Source: Sanguibacter antarcticus (GTDB lineage Bacteria; Actinomycetota; Actinomycetes; Actinomycetales; Cellulomonadaceae). Taken from it: 64,000 nucleotides of DNA. A program made the translations under genes and the position numbers. Shown here piece by piece: positions 42,549 through 51,384 of this stretch. The notes beneath the pieces were generated by a model, which was given only the letters and a program-made list of their open reading frames with translations, was not told where the DNA came from and did not search any database. Within the stretch, counting starts at the first letter, position 1, and each line of letters starts with the position of its first letter. The stretch is from the NCBI RefSeq assembly GCF_002564005.1, contig NZ_PDJG01000001.1:2480001-2544000 (forward strand). The letters are read 5' to 3'.

Positions 42549-42917
42549 GTGAACGAGCACGACCTCGCAGACGCCATGGAGTCTGCGCTCGCTGAGGCGC
42601 ACCGCGCTGCCGCGCGCGCCAAGCGTGTCTCCGCCGACCTCGCCGACCTGCGCGGGACAGGCCGGTCCCTGCGCGGCGAGGTCACAGCCGAGGTCGACTA
42701 CCGCGGGCTCCTCCAAGACGTGACGTTCACGCACGCAGCGCTGCGCCTCGACACCGACGGGCTGCGCAGCGCCATCCTCCAGACCGTCGGCGCAGCCCAG
42801 GCCGACCTCCAGGAGCAGGCCGCCGAGCTCCGCGGCTCGCTGCGCAGCGACCCGCGGCCGATCTCGGAGCAGACCGAGACGTTCGACGTCGCCGAACGCA
42901 TCATGCGGGGAGAGTGA
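42549..42917 (+). CDS. YbaB/EbfC-like protein, first gene of an ESX-type cassette
   Basis: 122 residues. Helical N-terminus (LADAMESALAEAHRAAARAKRVSADL), then beta strands VTAEVDYRGLLQDVTFTHAALRL and a C-terminal helix, the order seen in YbaB/EbfC-type proteins that accompany WXG100/ESX genes in actinobacteria. GTG start behind GAGGGAGC. The stop is shared with the next start. DNA binding is not demonstrated for these. Confidence 0.65.
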   Translation: MNEHDLADAMESALAEAHRAAARAKRVSADLADLRGTGRSLRGEVTAEVDYRGLLQDVTFTHAALRLDTDGLRSAILQTVGAAQADLQEQAAELRGSLRSDPRPISEQTETFDVAERIMRGE

Positions 42918-43240
42918 TGGACGAGCGCGAGGTCTACGTCCACCTCGACTCGTTGCGTGCGCACGAGCAGGTCGTCCGCGGCCTCGCCCACGACCTCGGA
43001 GAAGCCGCCCAGGCCATCGCCCAGACGACCGCCCCCACCTTCGCGTACGGCATCCTGTGCTCCCCGATCCTCGCGGGCCCCATGGCCCTCGTGCAGCAGG
43101 ACGGCGCCGACGGGGTCGCCGCGGTGCACGACATCATGGACGCCGTCGCCGCGAACCTCGAGACGACGATGTGCTCGTACGAGTTCGTCGACACCTCGAC
43201 GCGTGACGGCATGAACCGCTTCCGGTCGGACCCGTCGTGA
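42917..43240 (+). CDS. EspC/DUF2580-like ESX-associated small protein
   Basis: 107 residues, all helical, similar in size and layout to EspC-like type VII secretion-associated proteins (VYVHLDSLRAHEQVVRGLAHDLGEAAQAI, then GADGVAAVHDIMDAVAANLETTMCSYEFVDTSTRDGMNRF). ATG 42917 uses GGGGAG four bases upstream; GTG 42914 is an alternative. Translationally coupled to both neighbours. Confidence 0.65.
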   Translation: MDEREVYVHLDSLRAHEQVVRGLAHDLGEAAQAIAQTTAPTFAYGILCSPILAGPMALVQQDGADGVAAVHDIMDAVAANLETTMCSYEFVDTSTRDGMNRFRSDPS

Positions 43241-44160
43241 CGGACGACCTCGTCCCCGACAGCCCGACCGCCTCCGTCACCGCAGGCGTCCGGGGCCTGG
43301 ACCTCGGCAGGTCCGCCGTCGACGCCGCGGTCGCCGGCGACTGGCTCGGTGCGTCGCTCAGCGGGCTCGGCGCAGCCGCTGAAGGCGTCGCCATGATCAT
43401 CGACCCCATCGGGGAGCTCCTCGCGAGCGGCGCCGCGTTCCTCATGGAGCACGTGCACCCCTTGCCCGAGATGCTCGACTCCATCGCCGGGAACCCCGCC
43501 GAGATCGAGGTCTTTGCCGGCACCTGGTACAACGTCGCGGCACGTCTCGACGAAGCCGCCGACACATACCAGAGCGCCCAGCGGGGCACCACGCACGACT
43601 GGACCGGCGCAGCCGCGACACAGTACCGGTGCTTCGCCGACACCTTCGCGGAGATGCTCCGGAGCGTCTCCGCCATCTGTGACGGCACCGGCAGGGCTCT
43701 CGCCATCGCGAGCGGCGTCGTCGCTGCGGTGCGCGCCATCGTCCGCGACCTCATCGCCGACCTCGTCGCCAAGCTCATCAAGTGGGTCGCTGAGATCGCG
43801 CTCACCGTGGGCGTCGGCGCCAGCTGGGTCGTCCCGCAGGCGTGCGCGGCCGTGACCACGTGGGTCAGCCGCGTGAGCGTCTGGTTGAACGACCTCACCA
43901 CCGCGATGGCCAGGCTCACCGACCTCACCACGACGATCGGCACGAGCGTCAAGGCGACCAACCGCGCCCAGGCCGAGGTCGTGAACATCATGCTGGCCAA
44001 GCCCCGGATCGACCTGCCGAGCTGGCCCGTCGGCGCCATGCCCACGCCGCCGTGGCACGATCCCCTGTGGCGCTCCGGCATGATCCCCGCGAGCAGCACG
44101 ACCGCCGGGCACGGAGCGGACGCCGTCAACCAGAGCGAGCAGTCTCAGGGGAACCGGTGA
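43237..44160 (+). CDS. Large WXG100-like protein with central hydrophobic region
   Basis: 307 residues. A WXG-like hairpin (about residues 85-150) contains DWTGAAATQYRCFADTFAEML, giving the W-x-G turn. It is followed by a long hydrophobic segment (ASGVVAAVRAIVRDLIADLVAKLIKWVAEIALTVGVGASWVVP) that could insert into a membrane, and a proline-rich tail. It looks like a type VII secretion substrate or a polymorphic-toxin N-terminal half without a toxin domain. The start overlaps the preceding stop by four bases. Confidence 0.65.
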   Translation: MTDDLVPDSPTASVTAGVRGLDLGRSAVDAAVAGDWLGASLSGLGAAAEGVAMIIDPIGELLASGAAFLMEHVHPLPEMLDSIAGNPAEIEVFAGTWYNVAARLDEAADTYQSAQRGTTHDWTGAAATQYRCFADTFAEMLRSVSAICDGTGRALAIASGVVAAVRAIVRDLIADLVAKLIKWVAEIALTVGVGASWVVPQACAAVTTWVSRVSVWLNDLTTAMARLTDLTTTIGTSVKATNRAQAEVVNIMLAKPRIDLPSWPVGAMPTPPWHDPLWRSGMIPASSTTAGHGADAVNQSEQSQGNR

Positions 44161-44573
44161 CGACCGGCTCCGAGGCCTACCTCGCCGCACAGCAGCAGAT
44201 CGCCTCGTGGGTCGAGCAGGCCCAACGGCAAGAGGCTGCCGCGTACGCCGTCCAGAGCCGGATCGAGGCGCTCACCGTCGACCGATGGTCACCGCACCGC
44301 GAGCTGCGCGTTGTCGTCGACCACGCGGGGATGCTGGCCGACGTCGAGATCACCGAGCGTGCGCTGGGGCTCGGCCCCCACGCCCTCAGCCGAGTCCTCA
44401 TGGACACCCTGCGTGGCGCGCGCGCCACGCTGCGCGAAGCGGCGATCGCCGCGGCCGTCGAGGTCGAAGGCCGAGACAGCCCGCTCGCCCGCTCACTCTC
44501 CCAGGAGTACCGCACCACCTTGGGAGCCGACGGCCCGGCCCCAGACGCCCCGGAGGACCACCCGACCCTCTAG
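44157..44573 (+). CDS. YbaB/EbfC-like protein, last gene of the ESX-type cassette
   Basis: 138 residues. Long N-terminal helix (AAQQQIASWVEQAQRQEAAAYAVQSRIEALTVD), then strands ELRVVVDHAGMLADVEITERAL, and a helix MDTLRGARATLREAAIAAAVEVEG. Same architecture as the first cassette gene, so probable paralogues bracket the EspC-like and WXG genes. GTGA overlap with the WXG gene. Confidence 0.65.
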   Translation: MTTGSEAYLAAQQQIASWVEQAQRQEAAAYAVQSRIEALTVDRWSPHRELRVVVDHAGMLADVEITERALGLGPHALSRVLMDTLRGARATLREAAIAAAVEVEGRDSPLARSLSQEYRTTLGADGPAPDAPEDHPTL

Positions 44574-44691
44574 CTGCGGGGGATCGTTCCGGATCGCTGA
44601 TGCTGGCGCCAGCGCGCCAGCAAGGTGTGCTGGTCTCGCAGGGTGCCTCGCAGGGTTGGTTGGCTGGCTGGCGAAGCCCGCGAGGTTCACT

Positions 44692-44757
44692 GAACTCGTG
44701 CATTCCTCTCGAGTTCGGGCCCCTATCTGCCCGATCTCGAGACAAGAGCCCGAGCTC
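44692..44757. repeat. 66-nt palindromic element, copy 5
   Basis: Begins GAACTCGTGCATTCCTCTC; the right arm ends CCCGAGCTC. More mismatches than other copies, so probably older. Followed by tail GCCGATCCGCAGCGG and then a GGCGC tract. Confidence 0.8.
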
Positions 44758-44770
44758 GCCGATCCGCAGC

Positions 44771-44810
44771 GGCGCGGCGCGGCGCGGCGCGGCGCGGCGC
44801 GGCGCGGCGT
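44771..44810. repeat. Pentanucleotide GGCGC repeat, eight units
   Basis: Seven GGCGC units plus GGCGT, directly after the tail of palindrome copy 5. Confidence 0.9.
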
Positions 44811-44839
44811 GCTGAGAGTACTGGGCTCGCTCGTCTGCC

Positions 44840-44905
44840 GAGCTCGGGCCTTTGTCTCGATCTCGGGCGCTCATCGGCCCGAGCTCGAGACGAATGCGCG
44901 AGCTC
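44840..44905. repeat. 66-nt palindromic element, copy 6
   Basis: Begins GAGCTCGGGCCTTTGTCTC; 29-nt arms with three mismatches and an 8-nt loop. Tail GCCGATCCGCAGCGG is identical to that of copy 5. 148 bases separate the two starts. Confidence 0.9.
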
Positions 44906-45059
44906 GCCGATCCGCAGCGGAGCGAAGCGGGCTGGGCCGGGTCAGGCCAGGGCGGGGCGGGGCGGGGCGGGGCGGAGTGCTGCAGGGGCGGAGTGCTGCA
45001 GGGGGCTGTAGGGGGCAGCGGTCAGGGGGCAGGCAGAGGGGTGTCGTCAGGGGGTGCGG

Positions 45060-45662
45060 TCAGGGGGTTGCGCGGTGGTAGGCCTTGAAGAAGCGGAGCG
45101 TGTGGGGGTCCTTGACGAGCTCGGGGCGCTGTCGCGACCAGGCGAGGAGGTACGGCAGGAGCACGTCTGCTTCCCGTCGGTTCTCGCGAGAGGTGATCGT
45201 CGTGTCTCCTACCCCGGTGAGGATGATCGTCGGCAGCATCGACCTGCTCTCGGAGCTGGGATCAGCGAGGGACGTGGAGACCTCGATCCGGCGGGCCTCC
45301 TCCCAGGTGATCGTGTGCGCGTCGGAGAAGAGGCGCACCCGGGTGACCTCGTCGGTCGCAGCCGCGAGGCGCACACGCCAGCAGGCGACGAGGAGCACGA
45401 CCGCGACGATGGACAACGCCACGGAGACGGTCCACGGCAGCGCCCCGGGCGCATCCGCGCTGCCGTCGAGCGGCGGCACGACGACCACGGTCACGAGAAC
45501 GACGATCAGCGCCGCGAGAGCCACCGACGCACCGATGCGCAGGGCGAGCGGCGGTCGCAGGACCACCTCAGGAAGGACCGCGGGCGGTGGGACAGCTGGT
45601 GGCGGGGCTGCCAGAGGCCTGGCGGCCGGGAGCTGTCCGGTCGTGCTCGCATCGTCGCGCAT
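45060..45662 (-). CDS. PH-domain-like membrane protein
   Basis: 200 residues. A proline-rich N-terminus, two transmembrane helices (GASVALAALIVVLVTVVVV and VSVALSIVAVVLLVACW), then a beta-rich region (VTRVRLFSDAHTITWEEARRIEV, MLPTIILTGVGDTTITSR) of bacterial PH-like type. Function unknown. Converges on the ESX-type cassette. Confidence 0.6.
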   Translation of the reverse strand: MRDDASTTGQLPAARPLAAPPPAVPPPAVLPEVVLRPPLALRIGASVALAALIVVLVTVVVVPPLDGSADAPGALPWTVSVALSIVAVVLLVACWRVRLAAATDEVTRVRLFSDAHTITWEEARRIEVSTSLADPSSESRSMLPTIILTGVGDTTITSRENRREADVLLPYLLAWSRQRPELVKDPHTLRFFKAYHRATP

Positions 45663-45748
45663 GGCTTGCAGCGTAAGGGGTGAGGCCCGATCGCGACAGG
45701 CCCTGCAGAGATCGATACCAGCGGCGCGTGCCGCTTCACCCTGTCTCC

Positions 45749-48700
45749 TCAGCTCTCGACCACGACGGTGAGCGGCGCGCTACGGCTGGATCCCGCATCG
45801 TTGGTGAGCTCTACCACGTACTCACGGCTGCCGGGCGCTCTCGCCGTCAGCGGGACGTCGAGCCGCTGCGAGGTCGGGCTCAGCGCGCTCGCTGTGCCCT
45901 CCGCGACGACCTCGCCGTCCTCGAACAGCCGGTACGACGTCCCAGGCGTGCCCCACCACAGGTTCGCTGTGACCGTGCAGCTGCCGTCACGGTCGATGCT
46001 TCCGTGGCTGAGCACCGGGACGCCCGGGGCCGCCTGGGTGACGGAGACGGTCGTCGGCACGGTCACGGTGACGCCCTGCGAGCTGATGAGCTCACCCGTG
46101 TAGACGTACGTCCCGTCGCGGAGCCCCGACACCGTGACAGACGCTTCTTGGGGGCGTGTCCCACCGTAGGTGAGCGGCACGGTCGCGAGGAGCTCACCGT
46201 CCTGGAACAGTCGGAAGCGGGTCGCGTTCTCTCCCCACCACAGGTGCACGGTCACGACGAAGTCACCGTCCAGGAGGCCGGTGTCCCAGCCGTTGTCGTG
46301 GACGAGCACCGCCTGCGCCGGTGGCGCGACGGCGGCGTCGGGCTGCACCACAGTTACTGTGGCCGAGCGGCTCGCGACCGGCTCCCCGACGCCGTTCGAC
46401 GCGACAGCGTGCACCTGCTGGCCGTCGAGGGTCTCGTCGACCTCGCTCAGGACCAGGGTCGTCCCGGTCCGCCCGAGGTCCACCCACTGGTCCCCGTCGC
46501 GCTGCTGCCAGGTGATCTCAGCAACAGGTCGCGCCTGGACCGAGGCGGTGAGCTCGGCGTCGGAACCCGCCGTGACGATGACGTCCTGGGGTTCGCTGCT
46601 GAACGTCGGAGCGAGGTCGACGGAGGCTTCGCCGGAACCTTGGTCAGCGACGAAGGACGCCACCCAGGTGAGTGCCGAGCCCCAGTTCACCGTGATCTCG
46701 TTGACCGCCCACGCCTCGATGTTGTCGACGTAGCAGGCCTGCGGTGCGCAGCCCGTCAACCATGCTTGAGAGACCGGGTCCTGGAGGTCGGAGTTCGGTC
46801 CGCCCGCGACGGAGCCGACCGGCGGGTGCGGGAGCGACGCATCGAGCTGGTTCGCATACCACCGGCTGTGCTGGTTCTCTGCCGAGTTCTCGCCGTACCC
46901 GGTGATGTACGACTGCCCGAGGATGTTGCGTCCCAGGAGGTAGTCGTACCCCTCGAGCACGGCCCGGGCGTACACCGGTGCCGCGGTGAGGTCGAAGGCG
47001 GTAGCGAGGACCACCTGGTTGTTCAAGATCGAGGAACTCGATCCCCAGACGTAACGACCGTCCTCGGGCGCGTAGGGCTGGCCGAAGGGCTGCGCTGCCT
47101 GCTGCGCGACCAGGTCGTCGGCACCGGCGACGACCGACGCACGGATCTCGTCGATGTCCTCGAGAGAGTCCCCGAACCGGGCCAGCTGCATCCGTGCCAG
47201 CGGTGCGACCGACCCCCAGTAGAACCCTCCGGGACCGAACACGTCGGCGGTGTGCAACGGGCTGTTCTCCACGTCAGAGAGATAGGTGGCCTCACCGGTC
47301 GTCAGGTACAGCTCTGCCGCTGCCCAGTAGAGCTCGTCGGTGACGTCGTCGTCGGCGTACGCCCCGCCGCCGTCCACGCCGTCTTCCCGTGTGGCGAACA
47401 GGTCCGGATGCGTTCGAGCGGCGGCGTAGGCACGGAGCGCGGCGCTGCGGAGCGTCGCGGCATAGTCGGGGTCGATCGTCGCGAAGGCACGAGAGCCCTG
47501 CGCGGCGACGGCCGCCAGGTTGAGCGTCGCAGCCGTCGAAGGTCGGTGCAGCTGGCGCGGCTTCGGGTCGGCCGATGGCAAGAGCGGCAGCCCTGTCCAG
47601 GTCTCGTCCTGCACCTTGTGGTGCACCATGCCGGCGAGCTCTTCGCCCTCGGGCACCTGCATCGCGAGCATGAAGTCGAGCTCCCACCGGGCCTCGTCGA
47701 GGATGTCCGGTACACCGTTGTCACGCTCCGGGATCGCGAGCGTGGAGTCTCCGAGCTCGTCCTGGGTCCCGACCTGGACGGCTCGCTCCCAGGTGGATAA
47801 GAGCTGTGCGACGGCGATCCCGCCGTTGACGACGTACTTGCCGTGGTCCCCGGCGTCGTACCAGCCTCCGGAGACGTCGAGGGTGTAGTCGCACGTCCAG
47901 CCGTCTGTCCATGTCTTCGGTTCTTGGCACCCGACCGCGGTGTCGCCCTGGTTCGGTGCGACTCCGACGTGACCGGCGGCGCGGGCGTACTCCGCACCGG
48001 CGACGTCGCCGTCGATCTCGATGCCCGAGCGGTTGGTGTAGAAGAACCGCAGCGCGTCGGTGCGCAACGACTGGTAGACGTCGGCTCCGATGGTGAACGG
48101 CTCGCTGACCTCCCCGTCGACGCGCAGCGTGAGCGCGTCACCCGTCGCGGTGACCGCAGAGAAGTCGATGGTGTGCACCGCGGCGCCCGCGGAGTCGTCG
48201 AAGCCAGCAGGCACGGTCTGTCCTGAGGCCACCGACGTGCCGTCCTGGTCCAGGCTCCACATGAGCGGTTCGGTCGCATCAGTGACGACCGTCGCGTTCT
48301 TGGGCCCGTCGGGCAGGTAGCCGACCTGGTTGACCTTGACCGCGGGTCCGGTGTCGGCGACATAGTCGTAGGCGGTGCCGGTCAAGGAGACGTTGTCGTA
48401 GCAGACGGTGTACGGGACGGTGCTCCCGCCGATGCGCAGCTGGAGCTGCGACAGCGCGTACGGGTCGGCGCTCGGCGTCTCGAAGTCGTAGCTGTGGTGG
48501 GTCGAGGCCGTACCCACCGAGAACTGCTGAGAGAGGTAGGAGACGGTGTCCGGGTTGTCGAACGGCCCGATCTGGACACCGTTCTGCACTGCGACCGAGG
48601 CTCGGACGTCGAAGCTCAGCCGGAACGTCGTGTCGCCCGGGAGGTAGAGGCTGTTCTGACCGATGAGCAGGCTCCACAGGTTCGCGGACGCACCGGCGTC

Positions 48701-49348
48701 GGCGCACAGCTCGCCGGTCGCGACAGACAGGGGTGTCCCGCCGCTCGTCCACCACGGCTTGGACGCATCGTCGAAGGTGGTGTTGACCAGCAGCTCGTCG
48801 GTCCCCGGCCCAACGGCCTCAGCCTCCGGCGTCGTGAGCGCGATGTCGTCGATGCAGACGGTGGCGGCGGCCGCGTTCCCTCCGAGCCGCAGCTGGATGC
48901 TGGACGCCACCGTGCTCGCCCCAAGGTCTGCGGTGAACGTCGACGTGAACGTCGTGCGCTCGGTCTCGAGGTCTGACGTGCGGTTGAGGTAGGTGACCAG
49001 GTCAGGGTTGGTGGTCGGCTGCACCTGGGTGCGGACGGTCGTCGGGACGGACGACCACGCGTCGAACGTCACCGTGTACGTCGCGCCGTCGTCGAGCGAC
49101 AGCCCGTGCTGACCGACGATCGCCTGCCACTGCTGCAGGCCCGCGGGCACCTCTGCGCAGTAGGCACCGGAACCGGTGGAGAACGGGATACCGTCGGTGG
49201 TCCACCAGGGCTCGTGCCCTGTCGTGAACGCCCCGTTGACGATCAGGTCGCGGTCGGGGCTCTCCGCCGCCGACGCGACCGGAGCCGGCAGCGCCAGCCC
49301 ACCCAGCAAGATCATGGCCGCCGCTGCGGCCAGCACTCTTGTCTTCAT
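45749..49348 (-). CDS. Secreted multi-modular GH9 glycoside hydrolase
   Basis: 1199 residues. Signal peptide (1-28); two CBM4/9-type modules (about 35-175 and 185-325); an Ig-like CelD_N domain (335-422); the GH9 catalytic barrel (425-900) with DAGD (Asp498, Asp501), His827 (NQHSRW) and the proton donor Glu884 (AVNE); an Ig-like module (910-1002) and two C-terminal modules with an LWWG motif (1010-1105, 1106-1199). It cleaves a beta-1,4-glucan backbone: cellulose, or another substrate such as lyase-treated xanthan given its GH88 neighbour. Last gene of the sugar operon. Confidence 0.93.
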   Translation of the reverse strand: MKTRVLAAAAAMILLGGLALPAPVASAAESPDRDLIVNGAFTTGHEPWWTTDGIPFSTGSGAYCAEVPAGLQQWQAIVGQHGLSLDDGATYTVTFDAWSSVPTTVRTQVQPTTNPDLVTYLNRTSDLETERTTFTSTFTADLGASTVASSIQLRLGGNAAAATVCIDDIALTTPEAEAVGPGTDELLVNTTFDDASKPWWTSGGTPLSVATGELCADAGASANLWSLLIGQNSLYLPGDTTFRLSFDVRASVAVQNGVQIGPFDNPDTVSYLSQQFSVGTASTHHSYDFETPSADPYALSQLQLRIGGSTVPYTVCYDNVSLTGTAYDYVADTGPAVKVNQVGYLPDGPKNATVVTDATEPLMWSLDQDGTSVASGQTVPAGFDDSAGAAVHTIDFSAVTATGDALTLRVDGEVSEPFTIGADVYQSLRTDALRFFYTNRSGIEIDGDVAGAEYARAAGHVGVAPNQGDTAVGCQEPKTWTDGWTCDYTLDVSGGWYDAGDHGKYVVNGGIAVAQLLSTWERAVQVGTQDELGDSTLAIPERDNGVPDILDEARWELDFMLAMQVPEGEELAGMVHHKVQDETWTGLPLLPSADPKPRQLHRPSTAATLNLAAVAAQGSRAFATIDPDYAATLRSAALRAYAAARTHPDLFATREDGVDGGGAYADDDVTDELYWAAAELYLTTGEATYLSDVENSPLHTADVFGPGGFYWGSVAPLARMQLARFGDSLEDIDEIRASVVAGADDLVAQQAAQPFGQPYAPEDGRYVWGSSSSILNNQVVLATAFDLTAAPVYARAVLEGYDYLLGRNILGQSYITGYGENSAENQHSRWYANQLDASLPHPPVGSVAGGPNSDLQDPVSQAWLTGCAPQACYVDNIEAWAVNEITVNWGSALTWVASFVADQGSGEASVDLAPTFSSEPQDVIVTAGSDAELTASVQARPVAEITWQQRDGDQWVDLGRTGTTLVLSEVDETLDGQQVHAVASNGVGEPVASRSATVTVVQPDAAVAPPAQAVLVHDNGWDTGLLDGDFVVTVHLWWGENATRFRLFQDGELLATVPLTYGGTRPQEASVTVSGLRDGTYVYTGELISSQGVTVTVPTTVSVTQAAPGVPVLSHGSIDRDGSCTVTANLWWGTPGTSYRLFEDGEVVAEGTASALSPTSQRLDVPLTARAPGSREYVVELTNDAGSSRSAPLTVVVES

Positions 49349-49401
49349 GTCACAACTCCCTTGGTGTGCGAACGATCTGGCGCTGCAGGTCTAGGTACCG
49401 C

Positions 49402-50577
49402 TCACCACCACGGCGACCACGAGGGCCTGTGACGACGGGTGAGCGCCTCGAGGTAGAAGTAGTCGCCCCAGAGGTTGCCCTCGTCGATGCCGTCCGCCTT
49501 GTGCCAGTGGTAGACGCCGTGGAGCAGGAGCGCATCGGACGGTGTTCCCTCGCTCGTGTAGGAGCGGTCGAGGGAGGCGAGGATGCGGTCGGCCTCCTCC
49601 TGGTAGCGGGTGCGCGAGGCGTCGTCGACCGACACAGCCAGCTCGAGCAGCCCGGCGACCGCGATCGCTGCAGCCGACGAGTCGCGTGGTTGTCCGCTCC
49701 CGTCCTGGAACGTGAGGTCCCAGAACGCCACACCGTCGGCAGGCAGGTGCGCGAGGAAGTAGTCGGCGCAGCGTCGTGCCGTCTCGAGGAGCGTCAGGTC
49801 GCCCGTGTGGCGGTAGCCGAGGGCGAACCCGTAGATCCCCCAGGCCTGACCTCTCGCCCAGCACGAGTCGTCGGTGTAGCCCTGCGCTGTGCTGCCGCGC
49901 TGGGGTGCGCCGGTAGCCACGTCCCAGTGGAACGTGTGGAAGGTCGAGCCGTCGGGGCGCATGATGTGGTCCCTCAGCGCGGTCACGTGCCGACGGGCTG
50001 CCTCGCTGTACCGGGGGTCGCTGGTCTGCTCGGTCGCCCAGAACAGCAGCGGCATGTTCATCAGGCTGTCGATGATGGTGCGCCCGCCCTCGTCCGGGTC
50101 GCCCAGGTCACCCCACGCCTGCACCACCCCGACAGGTTCGAGGAACCGTGTCATCAGCTGGTCGGCGGCACTGAGCGCCACTGCGCGGGCTTCCTCGCTC
50201 TGCGTCTCGCGCCACGCACTCACGCAGGAGAGCGTGTACAGGAAACCGAGGTCGTGGGTGTCGACGTCGATCGCCTCGTGCATGCGACGAGCGAACGAGC
50301 CCACGTGCGCCAGTGCGAGGTCACGGTAGGACTTCTCGCCGGTCAGCTCGTAGGCGAGCCAGAGCTGCCCGGTCCAGAAGCTCGTCGTCCAGCCGTAGTT
50401 GCTCCCGGCGGACAGGTCTTCGGTGGCGGGACGGTCCGTGTACTGCTGGTCGGTCGTGTTGTCGCCGGGGTACCGGAGGCCGAACGACCGGACGTTCCTG
50501 TCGACGACGCCCAAGGCGTGGGCGATGGCTGAGCCGTCTGTGACCGGGGTCATGGCGCTGGTGTCAGACGCGCGCAT
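49402..50577 (-). CDS. GH88 unsaturated glucuronyl hydrolase
   Basis: 391 residues, no signal peptide. An (alpha/alpha)6-barrel enzyme with HDLGFLYTLS and RTIIDSLMNMPLLFWA, the two conserved Asp sites of UGL, and QGYTDDSCWARGQAWGIYGF. It releases the 4,5-unsaturated uronate left by polysaccharide lyases, in the cytosol after import. GH88 fits better than GH105. ATG 50577 follows AAAGGACC. Located between the DUF624 and GH9 genes in the operon. Confidence 0.9.
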   Translation of the reverse strand: MRASDTSAMTPVTDGSAIAHALGVVDRNVRSFGLRYPGDNTTDQQYTDRPATEDLSAGSNYGWTTSFWTGQLWLAYELTGEKSYRDLALAHVGSFARRMHEAIDVDTHDLGFLYTLSCVSAWRETQSEEARAVALSAADQLMTRFLEPVGVVQAWGDLGDPDEGGRTIIDSLMNMPLLFWATEQTSDPRYSEAARRHVTALRDHIMRPDGSTFHTFHWDVATGAPQRGSTAQGYTDDSCWARGQAWGIYGFALGYRHTGDLTLLETARRCADYFLAHLPADGVAFWDLTFQDGSGQPRDSSAAAIAVAGLLELAVSVDDASRTRYQEEADRILASLDRSYTSEGTPSDALLLHGVYHWHKADGIDEGNLWGDYFYLEALTRRHRPSWSPWW

Positions 50578-50673
50578 CTGAGGTCCTTTCTCGGGGAGCA
50601 CCGTCTGGTGCTCTGGTGTGGTCTCTCGATCGATGAGGCTGTGGTCGGGCGGTCGTCCGCTCGGACGAGGCGG
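50578..50673. terminator. Two hairpins between the DUF624 and GH88 genes
   Basis: GAGCACC-GTCT-GGTGCTC at 50596-50613 and a second stem TCGTCCG-CT-CGGACGA near 50655-50670. Inside an operon, so probably attenuation or processing sites. Confidence 0.4.
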
Positions 50674-51384
50674 TCATGCCTGGGCGGGGTCTGGTGCGAG
50701 CACCGGGAGCAGGACGAACCGCGAGTTGCCCCACACCGCGTAGAGCAGCGGTGCGGCCGCTAGGCCGAGGGCGAGCGCTGGGTGGCTGGTGAACGTCACC
50801 GCGAGCAGGATCAGCACACCGAAGGAGACCACGGTGAGGTACCACCGGCGGGAACCGAGGTAGAGGGACACCTTGAGGACCTCGCGGAGGCGTGCGTCCG
50901 GGCGCTCGACGCTCGCCACGAGAGCGATGAGCGTCGTGGTCGCGGCCAACCCACCGAGCACGAGCAAGGCCGGGGTCACGGCCGCGCCGAGCCGGGTGCC
51001 CGAGACCGCTATGACGTCGACCACGATCATCACGCCGGTGCCTGCCGCGAGCGTCCCGAGGGCCAACGAACGGCGCAGCTGCTGACGCCAGGTGAGCCAG
51101 AAAACCCGGGCGACCGCGGTCGAGCGGTCCACGGTGAAGGCGCGGAACACCCCGAACGCCCCGGACAGCGCCGGAACCGCCAGCACCGCAGCCAGGACGA
51201 GCGCCGGCCACGAGCGTCGCGGGTCTGTCGTGACGAGCAGCAGCAGGAGCGGCAGCCCGGCAACCACGAGCATCAGGTTCGTCACGACGACGAGGTACCC
51301 GATGCTGAACATGGTCTCCCACGTTCCTGCCGACAGGCGCGGCGCCCGCCGACCAGAGAGTGTCGTGGCCTGTGCCGTCGTCAT
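50674..51384 (-). CDS. YesL-like DUF624 membrane protein
   Basis: 236 residues with five to six transmembrane helices. DUF624/YesL proteins accompany sugar ABC importers in Firmicutes and actinobacteria; role unknown, possibly assembly of the permease. ATGA overlap with the permease gene couples the two. Confidence 0.8.
   Translation of the reverse strand: MTTAQATTLSGRRAPRLSAGTWETMFSIGYLVVVTNLMLVVAGLPLLLLLVTTDPRRSWPALVLAAVLAVPALSGAFGVFRAFTVDRSTAVARVFWLTWRQQLRRSLALGTLAAGTGVMIVVDVIAVSGTRLGAAVTPALLVLGGLAATTTLIALVASVERPDARLREVLKVSLYLGSRRWYLTVVSFGVLILLAVTFTSHPALALGLAAAPLLYAVWGNSRFVLLPVLAPDPAQA

Larger units (their letters stand above)
44574..45059. other. Repeat-rich intergenic region between convergent genes
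   Basis: No gene is seen. It holds palindrome copies 5 and 6, a GGCGC pentanucleotide tract, a GGGGC tract at about 44950-44975 and duplicated GGAGTGCTGCAGGGG-like stretches up to the stop of the PH-domain gene. Confidence 0.6.

Noticed and set aside
44574..45059. Small Gly/Arg-rich proteins in the repeat region
   Set aside because: The frames are produced by GGCGC and GGGGC simple repeats and lack starts with ribosome sites.
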